From: Isoetes taiwanensis
Lineage: Eukaryota; Streptophyta; Lycopodiopsida; Isoetales; Isoetaceae
DNA length: 64,000 nucleotides
Direction: 5' to 3'
Assembly (NCBI GenBank): GCA_021234155.1
Contig: JAJEKV010000005.1
Span: 6,617,216-6,681,215, forward strand
Shown: piece after piece, positions 59,205-64,000 of the stretch
Numbering within the stretch: the stretch's first letter is position 1
Layout of the letters: each line of letters starts with the position of its first letter
Notes under the pieces: model-generated
Told to the model about the DNA's origin: nothing
Databases searched by the model: none
What the model saw: the letters and a program-made list of their open reading frames with translations, nothing else
Translations under genes and position numbers: made by a program

Positions 59205-61177
59205 GAGCAGCACATTGGAAAAGCAAGGTTCAAACATGCTTCCAACTGCTGAAGGATGCCTTAACGTCGACATCAGTCCTTTCTTTGCCTGACCCTCAGA
59301 AGGACAAGGCCATTGCGACTGATGCCAGTAAGATAGCAACTGGAGCTGTTTTGATGCAAGAGGGACGCGTCATAGCCTATGACTCTAAGAAAATGAATGA
59401 TACAGAACAGAGATATCCCACTCACGACCAAGAATTGCTTGCGGTTGTGCATGCCTTGCGCATCTGGAGACATTATCTTCTTGGATGGCTGTTTCAACGT
59501 GTATATCTTTACACAGGCTAATCTCAATCTCCGGCAATGCAGGTGGATAGTTTTTGGAAGAATATGACTTCGAGGTTTTGTATAAACCCAGGAAGCATAA
59601 TGTTATTGCTGATGCCCTGCCTCGGCATCCGTTGACGACACGTACCCATTGCAACGCTATTTCCACTCTTGAAAGTGAATTTGGGAAGACCATTGAGCAA
59701 TCTCTTCCAACGGATCCCGAGTTCAGCGAAGTTTGGGGCAGCCTTTCTAAAGAGGCCAGGACAGATAACGAGAGGGAAACATTCAAGCATTATAAAAAGG
59801 AAGGTAATCTTTTATATTATCGAGATAAGTTGTGTGTACTCGAGTCATCAAGAGTTCGGAGTTATTCTCCATGACACACATAACAGTCCTATTGCTGGTC
59901 ACGCTCGATTCATGAAAAGATATTTCAAGATAAGATCTAGTTGCTTTTGGCCTGGTATGAACAATTATATTGCCCGCTACATTAAGCAGTGCCAACTTTT
60001 CCAGCAGACAAACGCAGAGCAGTTAAGAACGCCAGGCACGCTGGAACCTCTCGACATCCCCAATGCAAAATGGGAAGTCATTACCATGGACTTCATTGTA
60101 GGCCTCCCACGAATGCTTCGAGGATTTGACACCTTGATGGTAGTAATTGACAAGCTTTCTAAGATGACGCATTTCTTGCCATGCCGCACCATCGACAGTG
60201 CCTTGAATACGACACTTCTATTCTCTAAGGAGATTTTTCGACTCCACGGGATGCCCTGCACAATTATTTCGGACCGTGATCCTAAATTTGTTAGTGCTTT
60301 CTGGAAGGACTTCTTTAGCACTGTACAAACCAAGCTTGCCATGAGTACAACCTATCACCCACAGATGGATGGGCAGTCAGAACGTACCAATCGAATTATT
60401 GAGGATATGCTACGCAACTATGTCTGGAATAAGCAATCTCAATGGGCAGATTACATTCACTTGGTAGAATTTGCCTATAATGATACTAAACAGGAGTCCT
60501 CAAGGATGTCTCCCTTTATGATCACCTATGGAAATTAATGTCTTACTCCAGATACGTGGCATAACCCGATTTCCAAGGTGGCAGTTTCACAATAGTTGCT
60601 TACGGATATGCAAGATTTAGTAGAGGAAGTACGCGGGTATCTATTGGTAGCACGGAGCCGCCAAAAGAGTTTAGCAGATAGACACCCTACCCCGCGTGAG
60701 TTCCAGGTTGGTGAATCCGTATGGTTAAAAATCAAGGTTAAACAGGCCAAGCTCAAAATTGGGAATTGCAAGAAACTGGCATCACGATGGGAAGGACCCT
60801 TTCAAATCATCGAACGAATAGGTCCTCAAGCCTATAAATTGAATTTGCCTGCTCATCTCAAGGTGCACAAAGTTTTCCACGTGAGCCTTCTGAAGAAGCA
60901 CACTCCGAATCCTCATAATATTCTTGATACACCAACATTTCTAGAGATGACAGACGAGCAGTTAGAAATTGTCCCAGAAGCTCTTTTCGATAGATCATAT
61001 AAGCAAACGAGAAGAACCCAGATATTGCAGTATTTGGTTAAGTGGAAACACTTGCCTACTGAGGATGCCACTTGGGTACTTAAACAAAACCTTGACAGGA
61101 CTTACCCCGACTTTATGCGGCAATGCCAGGGTCGGACTATTCACTATGCTATCGACTTCGACTCCAATGGTATGTAG
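59205..61177 (+). mobile_element. truncated Ty3/gypsy chromovirus, plus strand (RNase H, integrase, chromodomain)
   Basis: Begins inside the RT-RNase H connection (LLKDALTSTSVLSLPD). Then RNase H (IATDASKIATGAVLMQEGRV; HDQELLAVVHALRIWRHYL), integrase zinc domain with HDTHNSPIAGH but its second Cys replaced (CQLFQQ for CxxC), core TMDFIVGLPR, SDRDPKFVSAFW and DGQSERTNRI, giving an intact D-D-35-E, a GPF-like segment (SRWEGPFQIIERIG), and a chromodomain (YLVKWKHLPTEDATW) ending at TAG 61175. Frame breaks near 59520, 59650-59870 and a stop at 60536 inactivate it. A different lineage from the minus-strand element: only family-level similarity and a different LTR start. Confidence 0.92.
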
Positions 61178-63493
61178 TTGTACAGTAGATCCGACAGGGA
61201 TCATGCAAAGGGGTTGGGATAGAGACATCTTAGGACGGGGGGAATTGCATCTAGGCATATTAGGATGCAACCGTCTATGGCTATAATAGGAACATTGCCA
61301 TTCCTTATGCCGAGATGACTTGCAAGCCTTAGGCATTATAGGATTCCCTCATTTTCATTTTCTTTTGTTCATATAAAGGGGGTGGTCCCTTCAACCACAA
61401 CTTTATATAATTGTCATGAGTATTGACGTACTGTAATCCTGCAGGTGTGTAGTGCATACATCGACATCTGCAGTTTTCTGACGGCTCACTTTAGGAGTCA
61501 TGATGTGTTCTTATGTGTGTTCCTTACGGTCCACTAAGAACCTTGTTGTTATGCATATTAAGTGTTTCTATGTTATAGTATGAAAGGGCTCAGGTTCAAA
61601 ACTTTTGATCGTTGATGTTGTTGTTGTACTCTCCTATGTTTTATAATAAAGTAACTACTCTTCTTTTCTTCTACTAATTATTTTCTCTATAATCCTTAAT
61701 GCTGAGGACATCATTATTCTAAAGGGGGTAGAATGTGACGTTCCATGTAAGTATACTGTGTACGTATAGCTAACCTGACACGTCACCAAGATATTAGGAC
61801 CATTGGGGACTAACGTAAAAAAGGGGTTATTGCAGTTAACCTAACCTAAGTAGACTAAGTAATAGCATTAATTGATCAAAACAGGCTAATTAGAGTGCGT
61901 CACTTGGCCTAACTCGATTGGCCAAGGGCAGTTTGCCATTTTTGGGTGTCAAATTGAGCTCCCAGCCCAATTCTGCCCCAAATTAGAATTTGGAAAGAGC
62001 TGAGGAAGGAAGGAGCTATTGCAACCTAACACCTGACCAGTTCTATGGATGCTTCGAGACGATGGGTCCAGCCAAGACACAGGTCAGTCTTTAGGTAGTT
62101 GTGTGCTATTCTAACCCTTGTTTGAGTAGATGGATGATTAGATTCTATTCTATGATCTACTTATGATGATGATGGATGTCTGTATCTGATTCTGTCTTCT
62201 CTTTCTGTTCCTCCTGTGTTGTATGGGATTAAGGGGGGTAGAGACCTAAAAGCTATCTAGATTTAGTGATGCTCCTAGCTAGAACCTCCTAAAACCCAGT
62301 AAATGCAGCCTGTGCACAAGAACCCACTTGGCTGTGGATGCTATGATGTGATTTAGCGCTTATAGTCGGTCACAAAGATGGCAGGGTATGGGTCTGACAT
62401 TCCCTAGGTCGCAGGTGCCGTGCCTATATGGGCGCCCCGGACTCGAACGGGCAGGTGAGCCCACCTTTAGATTTAGGGGAGTAAGTCGGGTACGGACGCG
62501 GGGGTCACTGATATGGCACCGGTTCTCTAGCACACCGGGGGACCCATCATACTGGGGGAGGGGACGCCTCTCTCACCTGCCTCATCGGGCCGGGGAGATG
62601 TAGCCGGAGTAGTTCCATAGGGTGATTCCATGGGATTGCGTCTCTGGAAGGCTACAACCACGCCGTAGCATGTTTCAGCCTATCTGCAAAGTGTGCACAG
62701 GAGGGGCGAATGGAGTGGACTACCCTAGCCATTGTTCTATGCCAGCCAACGCCATGTTATACCTCTGACTGTTGTTATCCGGAGGCCTTGACTGTCAGTC
62801 GACCCCCATGAGTCTGAGCCCAGGTTAGAGCCCTCATTTAGGGTGTCTTTCCTTTGTTATGTTGGTATTTTGTTGTATTCTTATGGATGATGATGGGCCA
62901 CCCTTCGAGGTGGTATATTATTATTTGCATTGTTGCCAGGTGCTAACATTGTATGTACGCTTCTGCCATATAGGATTCCCATAGAAGGCGTGGGACGAAT
63001 GACACCTCCGTGTCCTTCACCCGGACACTTGCCCATCACAAGTGGTCCGAGTAAGACGGAGGTCCTTTCTATGGTGGTATAGTCGCCATGGAAGAGGGGA
63101 TTTCTCGTATCTGTACGCTGGGAGCATCGTAAAGAGCTGGGGAGCATCACAGTTCTGGCCAGCCCCTGTATGAGATGTTGAGCATGGCCTCGGTGCAGAT
63201 GCTGGGATCATACCTTCAAGAGGTCATGGATTGCCGGGATCATCTCGGCCCTCCGGCACTCGCCTGATATATGTACTTATTTCTTTCCCCCCCATGATAG
63301 ATGCCTGTACAGTTTGACATCACTCTTATTCCTGTCACTTTTTTTCCTGCGAAAACCCTTTGCGATGGGTGTTTTTTAACCCGGACAGTAATACGTTTGC
63401 TGTACCTCCTTTTTGGGTCCCATAGACCGATTGGTCTCCGTGGACTATAAAAACTTTATTCTATTCTATTCTTATACTTTCGTACTTTCCTTA
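61178..63493 (+). repeat. 3' untranslated region, polypurine tract and probable LTR of the plus-strand gypsy element
   Basis: AAAGGGGGTAGAA at 61721-61733 is a good polypurine tract and TGTGACG at 61734 the likely LTR start. I could not find a convincing CGTCACA end in the window, so the LTR may be longer than 1.7 kb or truncated. GGACTATAAAAAC at 63443 could be its TATA box. Open frames in the C/G-rich 62388-63211 part are not recognisable genes. Confidence 0.6.
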
Positions 63494-63546
63494 CCCATTA
63501 CGTCTAATAAATGGGTTCGCCCAACCCATTTATTTGACGTAATGGG
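63494..63546. repeat. 24-bp inverted repeat hairpin
   Basis: Left arm 63494-63517 and right arm 63523-63546 are reverse complements with one mismatch (CCCATTACGTC...AATAAATGGGTT), separated by only 5 bases. It lies 50 bp after the possible TATA box. Confidence 0.95.
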
Positions 63547-63639
63547 AGAACAGGAGAGGTGAACTCCCATAACCAAAATGCTACCGAGATGAACATCGAG
63601 CCTGGATTATAAAGACCCATAACAAGATTATTCGACCTA

Positions 63640-63785
63640 GATCAATGTTTATCAGCAGCCATTGCAAGATTATCAGATCAACATCTATTAGCAGCCATTG
63701 CAAGGTTATCATATCCAGGGCAAAATTATCAGCATCCAGACCAAAAATTATCAGCATCTAGACTTGAATCTGATGCTACATTCAG
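63640..63785. repeat. short iterated repeats
   Basis: AGCAGCCATTGCAAG.TTATCA occurs twice (about 63653 and 63690, 33-37 bp apart), followed by two copies of AAATTATCAGCATC.AGAC (about 63723 and 63746). Confidence 0.75.
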
Positions 63786-64000
63786 TTGGTTCCAGTATAT
63801 GACAGGTCTGTAGCGGACGTTTAGGATTGCCTTGATCCAAAAGCCTGTCGGTTAAAAGCCTGACCTAAACACCTCCTAGAGGGCAACCCCTAGTGAAGAA
63901 GGGAATACATTACCTCAGATAAACGGGCATTTTGGCCTTGTCCAATTCGACATGATCAATATTGGACTGATCTATTTATTGAGTTTCTTGAGTCTACATT

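Noticed and set aside
62400-62480. Reverse-complement B-box-like word (GGACTCGAACGG)
   Set aside because: No pairing acceptor stem or T stem; not a tRNA.

Overview
The window is nuclear DNA from a land plant, most likely a non-seed plant and probably a fern. The reasons are GT-AG introns, a P-L-S-class pentatricopeptide (PPR) RNA-editing factor whose DYW tail has a KP-type rather than PG-type box, and a mixed, decayed transposon population (Ty3/gypsy chromoviruses, Pogo-like DNA transposons, a plant DUF7869-type transposase, a LINE tail, a hAT MITE, an HUH endonuclease element). The species is inferred from style, not proven.

Only two genes look intact. Positions 98-9493 (+) hold the last 23 recognisable exons of a plastid-envelope ion channel of the PEC1/PEC2 (POLLUX-like) family, whose 5' end lies outside the window. 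Tail to tail with it, at 9864-12617 (-), is a single-exon 917-residue PPR-DYW protein. A truncated, mutated copy of that PPR gene lies at 16119-17477. The duplication also carried upstream sequence, which a 275-bp insertion later split.

From 18 kb onward the window is mostly repeats and broken mobile elements. In order: a hexamer microsatellite; an 80-bp tandem duplication; a short tandem array built on tRNA-Ser pseudogenes; a Pogo-like transposase lacking its catalytic core (21.4-23.6 kb); a LINE 3' end (25.1-25.5 kb); a gypsy 3' end with its LTR (28.1-29.3 kb); a broken HUH (Rep-like) endonuclease element (31.0-32.5 kb) followed by a perfect palindrome and a miniature tRNA-like fold (32.86-32.95 kb); an AT-rich stretch with two approximately 750-bp direct repeats (40.2-43.0 kb) around an unidentified gene fragment; a 206-bp hAT MITE with 8-bp target duplication and a visible empty site (43.6 kb); a second Pogo-like transposase (45.3-47.8 kb, minus); a long GA microsatellite; an acyl-protein-thioesterase-like pseudogene (49 kb); a mosaic of duplicated segments (49.7-51.6 kb); a DUF7869-type transposase pseudogene preceded by degenerate tandem copies of one of its own exons (52.2-55.3 kb); and two truncated chromoviruses meeting head to head near 59.2 kb.

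The best candidate for an under-described system is the HUH element at 31 kb. It shows the three Rep-type motifs, no helicase, a second proline-rich ORF, and downstream structures that could be its rolling-circle terminus. The tRNA-Ser array and the 40-43 kb direct repeats are next.
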